Shown piece by piece: positions 37,691 to 48,459 of a DNA stretch of 64,000 bases. Position 1 is the stretch's first letter, and every line of letters begins with the position of its first letter. Below the pieces are notes generated by a model that had not been told where the DNA came from, ran no database searches, and saw only the letters and a list, made by a program, of their open reading frames with translations. Source of the stretch: Aselliscus stoliczkanus (Eukaryota; Chordata; Mammalia; Chiroptera; Hipposideridae); contig CM066737.1 of NCBI GenBank assembly GCA_033961575.1, positions 96,996,709-97,060,708 of the forward strand, read 5' to 3'. Position numbers and translations under genes: made by a program.

Positions 37691-38609
37691 GAGGGAGCAT
37701 GGGAGAGATGAAGAAAGGGAGGAGAGGAAGAAGGAGGAAAGGGAGAAAAGAAGTTAACATTTTTTAAGTACTCCATTTTAAAATTCTGTCATAAAATGAT
37801 TTCAAGCAGTGTCTTAATAGACATTTCCAGAGGATGAACTTATTCACAGCACCCAGCAACTTAAAAAAAAATGTCATGCTCAGATCTTAAGGAAAAGAGA
37901 CAATTGTAAAAGATGATGAAGGCGGAACAATCACTGTTACAGCTCAAGAGGCCTAATTGTAAAATGTGCCAACCATCTGTCTTTCCACCACTCTTCTATC
38001 CACCCACAATGCCAAGTTAACCATGAAGAACAGTGTGGTTACTCAACCAGAGAACAGTGCACTATCTTCCCATCCAGATGAACTGGTCATCTCCCAGAGA
38101 AAAATAAGCATTAACAAGAAAATGTTCAACTGGAAACAGAGCACAGAATTCCTACAAGGCAATAATTCTAAAACTATCCTCTCTCATGTTTTAAAAATGT
38201 TAAGTACTGATAGATCTGGTCATGAGACCTCAAAGTAAAGCACTTCAAGCTACACAATCAGAGGAAAGCTTCCTATTCCAATCCTCCACTTGCTTTACAA
38301 ATCATGGGTGTATTCAGAAGAGCTCAAGTTGAGACATTCTCCCTAGGTGGTGCCAGCCTGGGCCTAATTTGAGAGGCATCTTTTGAACACCTATTATGTG
38401 CTAGTCACTGCACTACATTCTGGGTACTCCGAAACCCTGGGTCCACCAACTACTCACAGTGTGCCTTAAAAAAGAAACTTAGCATCTTTAACCTCAAACT
38501 TCTATCTGTAAAATATGAACAATGATAGTACTTCCAAGCTCACTAAGGTCATTGGCAGAATTTATTTCCTTGCAGCTGTAGGACTCCTGGCAGCTGGCTT
38601 CTTCAAAGC
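37691..38609. other. Unassigned sequence with an L2/MIR-like scrap
   Basis: About 38370-38430 (TTGAACACCTATTATGTGCT) is a MIR/L2-type relic. The rest is unassigned. Confidence 0.4.
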
Positions 38610-38619
38610 TACCAAGGAG

Positions 38620-39011
38620 TTGGGGCCAGCCGAGTGGCTCAGTTGGTTAAGAGAGCAAGCTCTGAGCAACAGGGTCACTCAGATGAACTGCCACTGAGCT
38701 GACAACAGGCGGCAGGATTGATCAGCCGGTGAGAGCACGTGCTCCTAACTACAAGGTCGCAGGTTCAATTCCCACATGGGATGGTGGTCTATGCCCACCT
38801 GCAACTAAGATTGAACACAGCACCTTGAGTTGAACAGCCACAAGATGCTGATGCGTGGCCAGATGGCGATTGGACTTGGAACTGAGCTAGCTGCATCCTC
38901 CACAACTAAGGTTGAAGGACAATAACTTGTCTGTTCCCCTTCCCCAATTCTCCAACACTGTTCCCCTTCCCCAATTCCCCAATAAAATCTTTAAAAAAAA
39001 AAAAAAAAGGT
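38620..39011 (+). mobile_element. Dimeric SINE with two tRNA-like units
   Basis: First unit: GCCAGCCGAGTGGCTCAGTT GGTTAAGAG (family B head). Second unit: CAGCCGGTGAGAGCACGTGC followed by B-box GGTTCAATTCCC near 38762-38773. Then the shared tail CTCCACAACTAAGGTTGAAG, CTTGTCTGTTCCCCTTCCCC and CCCCAATAAAATCTTT with poly-A. Perfect 10 bp target-site duplication TACCAAGGAG at 38610-38619 and 39012-39021. Confidence 0.93.
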
Positions 39012-39021
39012 TACCAAGGAG

Positions 39022-42000
39022 AGACTATACAGTGAGCCTGCTTGCAAGACAGGGTTTCATATAATGTATCCTAATCATGAGAGTGGCATCCGATCATGTT
39101 TGCCATACTTCATTGGTTAGAAGCAAGTCACAAATTCCAAAATCAAGGGGAGAAAATTATTCAAAAGTGTAAACACCAGAAGATGAGGAACAATCATGGA
39201 GGCCACCTTAAAGTCTGCCCACCATAGTTGGGGATAAAGACAAGTAAAGAGGCACAGCAGAGTACGATTAATGCTATTATGTGCAAATACAGAATGCTAT
39301 GTACATAAATTTTACTGGGTAGATGGGTGGGTGGGTGGTGGTGGTGGTGGTTAAAGACTTCTTAGAGGAATAACCATAAGCTGAGACTAAGAGGATGTAT
39401 ACAAGTTTGCCGTGTGTATTGAGTCAGAGAGCCTGAGAGAATAAAAAACACTGCATAAGTAAAAAAATAATGCATACGGCCAAACAGTGTTTCATTTTTG
39501 TTTTGTATTCTACAAATTGACAACATCTTACCAAGAGAAAATTCTCCATCTTGGGCAGAGGGTCACACTCAATAAGTTTAAATACTTTCTTAAATTAATA
39601 TCTAAAGGAAAATCTTTTAAACAGTTAGCCTCACTCTTAGAGGTAAATGCTCACACTCTGTCTTAGAAATAAAATATTCCCATTTTATGAGTTCCCATTA
39701 TTATTGAAAATGGTGATCTCCTAAGATTTTAGTACACCCTTGGTTCTAAATGATACCAGCTCAGATCCCAGCTCTTTGGCAATCTCTGAAGTTATTATCT
39801 TCTGAAAAGAGAAGCCCCATGGGTGGGAGAGCACCAGCTGTTGAACACTTAATACTACATGCCAAGTGAACAGCCAACTGAACAAATAAAATAGGTACCT
39901 AAGCCAGGTGGAATTGTTTATTCTAATTTGCTTATTCAAATTGGAATGTAGCCAGTTAATTTTGTTAAATGTGCTTGCAAAATAATAAATTATTATTGAT
40001 TGCTAGACATCTTCCTCTATGTTTACACTGAACCTTTGCTTCAAGAAGACCCTGAATTTTGTCCTCTGCTCAATTCTTAATGATGATCAGATTCTCCAGC
40101 CATATTTAACATCAACTCCTGAAAAGTTCATAACACAGGGTTTGAGAGCACAGTGATAGATTATAGTTAAAGCAATTTTTTAATTAAATTATTTTCAAAT
40201 AATAAGTTCTAGTAGTCACATTCCTATTATGACTAAGTGTGTCCATAAGGATGCCATCTGACATAAGAAATAGAATTCCTCATGTAAGCAGGCTAAAACA
40301 GGAAAGACAATTTAGCAGCTTGGCTAACTGAGAAGTCCATAGATAGTGTCAGTTTCAGGTAGAGTTTGATCATGCCTCTGGCTCTACATTTCTCCTAAGT
40401 TCTAGGCAATTTTCTCAGCTCTGCCTACCTTCTCCTAAAGGTTGACTTAAATTAGTGGTTTCACATAACAATCTATATCCAAAAGTCACTTCCTTTAACC
40501 ATTCAACAAAAATCCTAAACTTTGAGCTAAAAAAGGCTACATGCTAACCAATCCCTATAGTTAGGGGAGTGTCATTTGCTAATTTATCTAGTTATATGAT
40601 TTTACAAGGTAATATGGTTGTACATATCCATCTCTGTGATGCAGGTGTGAGAATACAAGTCCCTTAGCTAGTATATTGATCTTATAGACTATGCAGCATT
40701 TGCATTTCAACATGGCTATCTTTTCTCCACATTGTGCTCATATTATAGATAGAGTTTTGAATACAGGAGTGCCTGAAGGTCTAAGGTACATAGGGAATGT
40801 CAAGGGCCCACTCTTTGGGGTTTGATAATGTATCACAATGAAACAACTCAGAGCTATTCCCAAGTACCCCAACCCAAAACTTCAGGACATTCAGCACACC
40901 CCAAAACTCTAGTGTCTCATGCCCATAGATCTAGTCCCCAAATTTCCCTGAAAATCGACCTGTTACAGCAATTCCAAGACAGAAGTGATCCTACCTGAAC
41001 CAGCAGCCTATACCTGACCAACTTATAGAGTAATCCTGGAGTTTTATTTAATCATGACATTTCAAGATTCCTTTTCAAAATCCTCTTTCTGCTCCTCAAA
41101 TTTTCTAGGCCTTCACATCTCTCAAGATATCAAATATGATACTTTTAGGAGCCAACCAAGTTATACATAATGCATTTTTATGTTCCTAAATTTACAAAGT
41201 GACTTTAGATCTGTGAAGGGTGTTAAAAATTATATAAGCTATGTAAGTATTTTTATTTGTTCAAACATTTCCAGTTTTCTTCAAGACTTAAAAGTTTCTG
41301 AGCACTTTGTATTTCTAAGTAGGCCCAGCTTATTATGTATGGAAGAAAGGTATTCTAAAAACATGTCAATTTTTCTGAGGGACCTCACAGCCAGCAATTT
41401 TTTTTTTTTGCATCTCCTGGAATATCAATCATTTGGATATATCTATTCCAAACCACAGCATACATAGACCTCTTGCTTATTTCTAGTTATCGTTCAATGA
41501 TGTCAAACAGACCATGAGACAGGATTTGACTGCAAGTCGTTTGTTTGCGAGGTGATCCCAGAAAACACCAATAGAGGAGAATGAGATGGGAAAAGAAAGC
41601 AGCCAATTCAGGATGTATTGCCAGTGAGCAGATTTCTACCATGGGCTCTTGAGGCTTAATCCTGCTGGGGACTTCTGAGAGAAAAGGAATAGAATAAGCT
41701 TCAATGTGTGTGTTATCTCATCTCTCTGGTACGTAGCTGGGATATTTCTTCTTCAAATCCTTTCCATCCTTGGTGTGGGGACTGTCCCCAAGAGGGCATT
41801 AGCTCCTGGATATTTCTATCCTCCCCATGCAAAGATCAAGAAAAATCCCATGTGCAAAGAGTCACAGATGCTTATTATAAGGATGCTAATGACATGCACT
41901 GGTCTAGTGAGCAGAGAAGATATGGGTGGGGCACCAACATATTTACAACACCTAAGGTCAAAGGTTTAATATATACTTCTTGATACTAATCATAAGTATC

Positions 42001-42109
42001 ACTGGCTATTTTTGGCTATTACTTTAAAAAATGTTGCATTAAATGAAATTCCAATTTCTTGGAACTTAGAAATCATTTCATTTACATAGCAAGGCATCAT
42101 GGCAGAGTA
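39022..42109. other. Unassigned sequence; (GGT)n; possible old repeat
   Basis: A (GGGT)n/(GGT)n tract lies at 39323-39351. About 41510-41970 (GAGGTGATCCCAGAAAACAC, TTAATCCTGCTGGGGACTTC, GGGTGGGGCACCAACATATT) reads like an ancient dispersed repeat, class not assigned. No coding exon recognised. Confidence 0.4.
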
Positions 42110-42250
42110 AAAAAACCCTGAATTCAGAATGAGCAAAGCTAGTTTCTACCCAAGACTCTGTGGCCTTACATACAGTGGTTCATAACTCCAGACCTCAGTT
42201 TCTTCAATGTAAATCAAGGTCTTAAATTAATGATAATAGGAAGCATATAT
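42110..42250 (+). repeat. MIR SINE fragment
   Basis: Sense MIR: AACCCTGAATTCAGAATGAG, then CAAGACTCTGTGGCCTTACA and CCAGACCTCAGTTTCTTCAA. Confidence 0.6.
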
Positions 42251-42294
42251 ACAATATATGAAAATTGAAATCCATGTCTGCACCAGGAAAAGAT

Positions 42295-42538
42295 GTGATT
42301 TAATAACTTATTACACACCAGGCACCACTCTGACTGCTTTATAGACACTAACTCCCAAAACTCTCATGACACTCAATTAAATGAAGACTATTATTATTAT
42401 CTCCATTTTACAGAGAAGAAAACTGAGGTACAAGTCAGTTAAGTAATTTGAATGAAGTCAAATGGGTAGTAATTAGTAGATTCAGGACTGAAACCCAAGT
42501 TGTCTGGCTCTAAAATCAGGACCCTTAACTATGACTAG
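42295..42538 (-). repeat. MIR SINE, nearly full length
   Basis: Antisense MIR: CACCAGGCACCACTCTGACT, ATTATTATTATCTCCATTTT, ACAGAGAAGAAAACTGAGGT, AGTTAAGTAATTTGAATGAA and GGACTGAAACCCAAGTTGTC. Confidence 0.9.
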
Positions 42539-42549
42539 GCTTTTTCTTT

Positions 42550-42721
42550 TTTGTTGTTGTTGGGTTTTTTTTTCGTTTGTTTGTTTTTTAGCCAAGCCAT
42601 CCTGCCACCTGGTGGCAGCTCAACGGCAACTCAGCTTAGGCTGGCATCGAACTGCTGTTGCTCAGCGCTCAGCTCGCACTCTTGAGCGAGCTCATAACCA
42701 ACTGAGCCACTCAGCCGGCCC
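42550..42721 (-). mobile_element. tRNA-derived SINE, family B (half of a heterodimer)
   Basis: Plus-strand text GCCAAGCCATCCTGCCACCT, GGCATCGAACTGCTGTTGCT and CAACTGAGCCACTCAGCCGG is the complement of the family B head. Its poly-T tail occupies 42550-42589. It abuts a family A copy (42722-42829) with no duplication between them. One duplication, GGCTTTTTCTT at 42539-42549 and 42830-42840, encloses both. Confidence 0.92.
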
Positions 42722-42829
42722 AATTTTTTTTTTTTTGAGGGCAGTGTCACTGGCCCTCATATGTGTGACCGAACCAGGGCCGCTGGCTTCTGAAGCCAGC
42801 GTTTAACCACCGCGCCACTCGGCCGGCCT
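42722..42829 (-). mobile_element. tRNA-derived SINE, family A (half of a heterodimer)
   Basis: Reverse copy (GAGGGCAGTGTCACTGGCCC ... CGCGCCACTCGGCCGGCC). Together with the neighbouring family B copy it lies inside a single target-site duplication. Confidence 0.94.
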
Positions 42830-42905
42830 GGCTTTTTCTTAATTCAGTAATCTCAAGCCACCCTCTCCCCCACCCACGCTTCAGAACTAGTAACCTGTAA
42901 TTTTT

Positions 42906-43004
42906 TTTTTAAGGGCAGTGTCACTGGCTCTCATATGTGGGACCCGAACCGGGGCCACCGGCTTCCCAAGCCAGCGCCTAACCACCGCACCACTCGGCCG
43001 ACCC
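42906..43004 (-). mobile_element. tRNA-derived SINE, short family A
   Basis: Perfect 16 bp target-site duplication GTAACCTGTAATTTTT at 42890-42905 and 43005-43020. Near-consensus copy. Confidence 0.96.
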
Positions 43005-43020
43005 GTAACCTGTAATTTTT

Positions 43021-43599
43021 GACCTGTTATAAAATCATGCAGGAGAATGATATATTTATCTGCCATATGTTTCAATTTCTCTTGTTTGCCACAAGCCCGA
43101 CTTGTGTCATTCCTCTTGTGGAATAATTTACAAGATATATTTATAGAGGCTAGCAATAAGCAGCAAACATCATGTACCCAGTAGGTCCTAATATATCACC
43201 TCTGGAAATGGCAATCCATGTTTGCACCAGGAAAAGATGTGATTTAAACCCCTTCCTTAAGAAAATGAATTACCCTATCTTTCCAATACCCATGCAAATA
43301 TTTCACCAATTGTGGAAGCTTTAGACCATCAAAACTGATCTTCTGCCAGTTTTATCACCATAGTATACCACTTCAAAATTTAACCTTCATTTGTTCAAAT
43401 ATAATGCCTATGAACTAGTCATCACCACTATCAAACTAGAATTTTCAGTTTCAACTAGAGAGTAGTGGTATACATCAGCTCGAGGTAATCATTAGAGCCC
43501 AATTTCTATCATCTCTTAAAGTCTAATGCGGAAATCTCTTAGAATGTCACTTTCAGAGGCCTTAAAGTTTTCCTCTGAAGTCATATTATGATGACGTTA
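43021..43599. other. Unassigned unique sequence
   Basis: Includes a 35 bp near-duplicate (43213-43247) of 42269-42303. Nothing else recognised. Confidence 0.45.
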
Positions 43600-44000
43600 T
43601 TTAATTCATTTATAAAACATCTGCAAATTTTTTACTACCCACAGCCCAGTATGCTAGGCATTGAGATTTGAAGATAATGGTTATCTATTTAACATCCCTG
43701 CCCTTTAAAATGCTTAAAATACAGCAGGTGAGAGGGATACATGACAATAATACAAGAATGTGAATGACATGTAGAGAGCTAGACTCTAAGTGTCAGGTGA
43801 ATATGGACTTGGCTGTCCTCAACAGTCTGAATTGTTGTTATGATGAAGACTGAAAATCTTCATTAATTTACCAGATAACTATTGAGCACCTATGATGTGG
43901 CAGGAATTTTGCTGTAAAGAAGATAATTTCTGCAATAAAGAAGACAAATATGGAACCTGACTTCATGGAGTTAACAGTTTAGTTGGGTGATTAACAGATG
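43600..44000. repeat. Ancient MIR/L2-type relics
   Basis: Two stretches (about 43600-43760 and 43860-44000) follow the 'TATTGAGCACCTATGATGTG.CAGG..TTTTGCTGT...CCTGACTTCATGGAGTTAACA' pattern seen in very old mammalian interspersed repeats. Class not assigned. Confidence 0.45.
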
Positions 44001-44146
44001 AATTAACAACTGTGCTGCCTTTGGAAAGTCTCTCAAGGCCCTTAACATTGTAACCTTCCAGAAGCCAATTCTGACTCCTCATCCATCTTAGTTGACTTTT
44101 TCCACTAGTCCTCCCCATTAGGCCAAAGAGGGTTAGAATGATGTGC

Positions 44147-44149
<3 letters not shown>

Positions 44150-44201
<52 letters not shown>
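44150..44201. repeat. (GA)n microsatellite
   Basis: Uninterrupted run of about 25 GA units. Confidence 0.98.
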
Positions 44202-44206
<5 letters not shown>

Positions 44207-45614
44207 ATCATCCTTTTTATTATAAAATTCTCCAGCTAGAGCCAATGTCCCCCAGGCACCGAAAAAGGAACCACATGGAGACAGAACACAACCATGCAGA
44301 GAATGGAGTAAGTATGGAATTTTCTACATATTGAAAGAATTGGTTTAAGGAGAGAGATTTGATGAATAATCATTCCAAGATACATCAGAAGAGATTATAG
44401 GAATCCACCTAACCTGGCTTCCCTGGAATCACCCTGAAGTCACATCATCTTTTGAGCCTCTGGATGTGAACTTTCCATTAGACATACTTTTCATCCTATT
44501 ATATAAGAAAAAAAGGGGGGAAAAATCCTGAAGAGGGATGGAGGTGAGAGAGGAAAGAATGGACCAATGGTGCTATAAAATGCAAGTGATAGCCATTATA
44601 AATAGCAATGGTAACATGAAGGAAAATATGCCTTTGACATTCTTTAAACCTTCTGGACATTTCGCCCATCCTTCTGAGCAAGAATTCATTTGGTTCTTTG
44701 CTAACTTTACACTTAGATATCTCACTATGAACAGCAACTAAGGATGTGACTCTGGCTGTGATAATGTGTGACTCAAGCACACCCCTTGGCATATACTTTG
44801 GTCTCTTATCAGATGACCTGCCTGACCTTGACAGCCTTCTCTTCTTCAGGACAATTTGCAGGATGGAGTTTATGTGTAACCAGTTATAATTCCTTTTATC
44901 CCCAAAGGCTCCCAGGCCAGCAATCTTAGAATGATGCATGCCTTGAAATTCTCACATCTCTCTTATCTCTAAGACTACTTCTCATGTTCCCTTTGATGCT
45001 ACTTGAAAATATTCTCACCTTGACCTCCAAAAGAACTAAAATCCCCATATATATCTTGACCTCTTCTTGTGTCACCTCTTGCAATGCTACCTCCTAATAC
45101 CTTTCTAAATCCCTTTTAAACATGAGAATTCTATTCATTGTAGCTGCCCCAAACTCTCACTCATCTCAACTATAGTTATTCTAATCATTTTTTAAACTCT
45201 AGTTTTTGAAAATTCAGCATGTATTGTTTCTTATAGTTCCATTTATAGCCAAGGGTTTCATCGCACTTATGTCAGCTTTCCACCGTAAAATTTAATTGGA
45301 AAATTGAGGCAAAGATATGGATAATCCAGCGAAGAGCTTAAAGATAAAAATAAAAAATTGAAATGGTTTTACCACCAATATTGGCTACTCTCCTACTGTC
45401 TACTTCTTGCTTTGAGTTAGAAGAGAAAGTGAATTAAGACCAAGGAAAAGATCAGAGTAAGAAAAGGGATAAGTAGAAGGACACTCATAATCTGGATAAA
45501 GATAAAACCAAACTTTGCCTCCCCTCTTTTCACCGCTCTATCAAGTGCTGCTTTGCATTGGACTTTCCCTGGAAGGTACCTTGAAAAGAATCTTTGTGTC
45601 TTGAAAACAATATG
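44202..45614. other. Unassigned unique sequence
   Basis: The 146-codon open frame at 44499-44939 (-) has no recognisable domain and its downstream half is of low complexity. Not called as a gene. Confidence 0.4.
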
Positions 45615-45825
45615 AACATTGGGAATGGACAAACTTGGATTCCAAGCTCCATCACTTACTTGCTGTATGACTTTGAGCAAGTTACTTATCCCTATCTGAG
45701 ATTGTTTCCTTATCTATGGAATGGGGAAAATAAGTACCTTCCCATAGGATTGTTGTGAGAATTAAATGAAACAACCTATAGGACGCCATCTGCCAGTGAC
45801 ACACACTTAATATATGGTATCTCCT
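45615..45825 (+). repeat. MIR SINE, nearly full length
   Basis: Sense MIR: CTTGGATTCCAAGCTCCATC, TATGACTTTGAGCAAGTTAC, CCTTATCTATGGAATGGGG, GGATTGTTGTGAGAATTAAA. Confidence 0.9.
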
Positions 45826-45830
45826 TTCCA

Positions 45831-46233
45831 TTACCCTGGACTGAAAGGTTCAAAGAATTCTCTTAAATAGCAAGGTAATTTATTCAACATTCCACTGAGA
45901 TGCCAAATTGCAAACACAGCAAGACAATAGCAGAAACATTTTATATCTACCCAAGGTCTCCCATTTCTTGGAATACCTTTCCTCAACTGATCAAGTCAAG
46001 TACAAATAGGTGGGCCTTAAAACAATTGTCATCAGCAAGTATTTACTGATGGCTCACGCTATACTCAACATTGTATGAAGCCAAATCAATATGAAACATA
46101 GCCTTGGCCCACAAAGAGTTAGTAATCTAGGTGGACTAAACTCCATTTAGGCAGTCCAAGTGGTTTTATTGCCTTTTAGATAGCAATTCTCAGACCTGCA
46201 AGATCTTCAGACTGATCTGGTTTGTATATTAAG
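45831..46233. other. Mostly unassigned; possible ancient relic
   Basis: About 46025-46150 (CAGCAAGTATTTACTGATGG ... AGCCTTGGCCCACAAAGAG) resembles the same ancient repeat type as 43600-44000. Confidence 0.35.
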
Positions 46234-46235
46234 TA

Positions 46236-46391
46236 CAGTAATGCCTTGGTTTGCAAGTATAATTCGTTCTGGAAACAAACTACTCACATTGCAAGGCATC
46301 ACTTGTTTACCAAGTTAAAATGTATTAGAAATGTTTGCTTGTCTTGTGGAACACTCACAAACCAAGTTACTCACAATCCAAGATTTTACTG
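46236..46391. mobile_element. Pogo/Tigger-like MITE (156 bp)
   Basis: Ends CAGTAATGCCTTGGTTTGCA and the inverse ACAATCCAAGATTTTACTG, flanked by TA at 46234-46235 and 46392-46393. CAGT..ACTG ends with TA duplication fit pogo-like elements. No coding capacity. Confidence 0.82.
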
Positions 46392-46393
46392 TA

Positions 46394-46974
46394 TGTGAAA
46401 TCAGAAGGATAGGTTCTAGAAATCTGTATTTGTCATAAGCTTCTAGGGAATTCTGACATTCACCCAAGTTTGAGAGCCTCACTTCTTTAAAAGATGCCTT
46501 ATTGTTGCACAGATTAATTTATAAAGAAAGTCACATCCCAACTATGTTAAAAAGTCCAAGGAGATGTGCTTATCTGAACACTAATATATCAATTGAAAAA
46601 TATATCATTTCTCAACATCACTAATTTCTGGAGTCTCTACTGTATATGAATTAATTGTTTGAATTTTTGTTTTTTTAATTTTTAAAATAACTTTGCAAGT
46701 CCTGAATACAACTGGCCTGAAGAAAATTATTATAAGCAAAAATAGAAAGCAGTAGAATCTTTACAGAAGTCTGTCACTGACAGAACTAAATGTATAAATG
46801 AAGTAATTTACAATTAACATGTACAAATGATGCATCAGTAAATATATTGGTGCAACCTGTTTCAAAACCTTTAGACAGATCTCCATCCAATGTAACTTAC
46901 CCAAATCCCTCAAACCCCTTCTTTTATAATCAATGAATCCTGTCTCATATGCAATGTGTTCAAAAGCATCTGAA
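46394..46974. other. Unassigned unique sequence
   Basis: AT-rich; no gene or repeat recognised. Confidence 0.4.
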
Positions 46975-47207
46975 CATACTGGTAACTACTAACAAAATCA
47001 AATCACTAATCAAAAAATTCCCAAAAGAAAACTCCTGGACCACACGGATTCACAGGTGAAGTTTACCATTCAAAGAAGAACTAACACCTATCCTCTCAGA
47101 CTTCTCCAAAAAATGTAAGAGGAGGGAAGGCTCCCAAGCTCATTTTATGAGGCCACCATTACCCTGATATGAAAACCAGACAAAGACATTACAAAAAAAG
47201 AAAACTA

Positions 47208-47443
47208 AGCATGGCCATTTAGCTCAGGTGGTTAGAGCACAGGCTTACAGCACCAAGGTTGCCAGTTCGATTCCCAGATGGACAAAGGAGCTGCGCCCTC
47301 CACAACTAGATTGAAGACAATGACTTGACTTGGAGCTGATGGGTCCTGGAAAAACACCCTCCACAACTAGTTTGAAACAACTACTTGACTTACAGCTGGT
47401 GGGTCCTGGAAAAACACTGTTCCCCAATAAAAAAAAATCTTTT
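47208..47443 (+). mobile_element. VES-like tRNA-derived SINE with duplicated tail block
   Basis: Head TTAGCTCAGGTGGTTAGAGC (A-box) and B-box AGTTCGATTCCC resemble the bat VES SINE. The block CCCTCCACAACTAG..ACTTGACTT..AGCTG.TGGGTCCTGG occurs twice in tandem (about 47299-47357 and 47358-47418). The end is CACTGTTCCCCAATAAAAAA. Perfect target-site duplication AAAGAAAACTA at 47197-47207 and 47444-47454. Confidence 0.92.
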
Positions 47444-47468
47444 AAAGAAAACTATAGGGGTCTAGAAA

Positions 47469-47478
47469 AAAATGGCGC
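47469..47478 (+). promoter_or_regulatory. YY1-like motif near the HAL1 5' end
   Basis: AAAATGGCGC, about 10 bp from the element start. The other copy has AAAATGGCAG at the same place. A YY1 site at the same position directs start-site choice in human L1. Function here is inferred from position and core only. Confidence 0.45.
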
Positions 47479-48099
47479 AATAGACAGACGCTGTGCTAAC
47501 TGCCTCCCAGGATCACAACAAAATTACAAGCAAATTATACAGCATTCAACGCTGGAGGTCCCCGGAGCACTAGATGAACAGACCCACTAAACGAAGAACT
47601 TAAAGAGGAAGCCGCATCGGGTCTGGTAGGACGGGCGGAGACGAGAGAGGGCAAGCCCCGTGAGGGAAGCCCCAGCCGTGGGAAGCTTCTCTGGCTGGGG
47701 GAGAGACCCTCCGGCTGCACTCCAAGCTCACCAGCCCAGAGCTCCTTTGCCGGGAAGAGGAGTTCTAAGATAGCCGGCAGTAAATTAGTGAGGACTCTCT
47801 TTGCTCAGCTCGGTGAGGCTGAGAGCGGCTGGAGAATCAGTGGGGCCGGCGCCCGGGCTTGCTCGCTGGTGAGCACTTACCTGGTTCCTGGTGGAGGGAG
47901 TGGCTGTGTGAGCCGGGAGCCTGCAGGGCCGGACTGAACTGAGCACCTTTGGTGCAAAGGCTGGAGGTTTTTGGACTGTTGTTCCCGTGGTGTGGAGCCT
48001 GCACGCGAGTGGTGTAGGGAGGGCGCCATTTTGTCAGGCTTGAGCCCTCCCATGAATGCTCACGTCCGAGACCTAATTGGTCTGGTGCAATTGGCGCAG

Positions 48100-48124
48100 A
48101 AGTGCGTGCGTGCGTGCGTGCGCC
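48100..48124. repeat. (TGCG)n run in HAL1 5' UTR
   Basis: Five to six TGCG units within the CpG-rich 5' UTR. The copy at 31-32 kb lacks this expansion, so it arose in this copy or its lineage. Confidence 0.85.
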
Positions 48125-48459
48125 TGCGGCCTTGGATCCCCACCCTCTGCCTGGCTTATACTGCGTTGCCAGGGAAACGCAGGGCAGGTGCCCTCCGGCT
48201 CCAACAGGCTGCTCACTGAGACGCTGGAGCGCGCAAGCCGCCTTGGTCCCCGCTCTCCGTACTGCGCTTGCAGAGTTGCCAGGCTGGTGATTGGTTGTCG
48301 GGCTGCTCGGCCTGATCTGCGAGCGGCTGATTGGGACAGGCTGAGATTGGGAGTTTTCCTGGGAGTGTTGGGCCATGAGCTGTGTGCCTGCGTGATCCAG
48401 CCAGGACTCTCCTGGTGATCTATCTAATACATCAAAGCAATCCCAGAGCAACCGCCAGA

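Noticed and set aside
38620..39011. Genuine tRNA gene
   Set aside because: A- and B-box-like motifs are present, but the sequence is a SINE with A-tail and target-site duplication, and no complete cloverleaf was found.
44499..44939. 146-codon minus-strand open frame
   Set aside because: No domain or repeat homology; composition and context fit a chance frame.
48382..48459. N-terminal extension of HAL1 ORF1
   Set aside because: The extension begins with GTG, not ATG. The first ATG is at 48460, and the 31 kb copy has its ATG at the same place.
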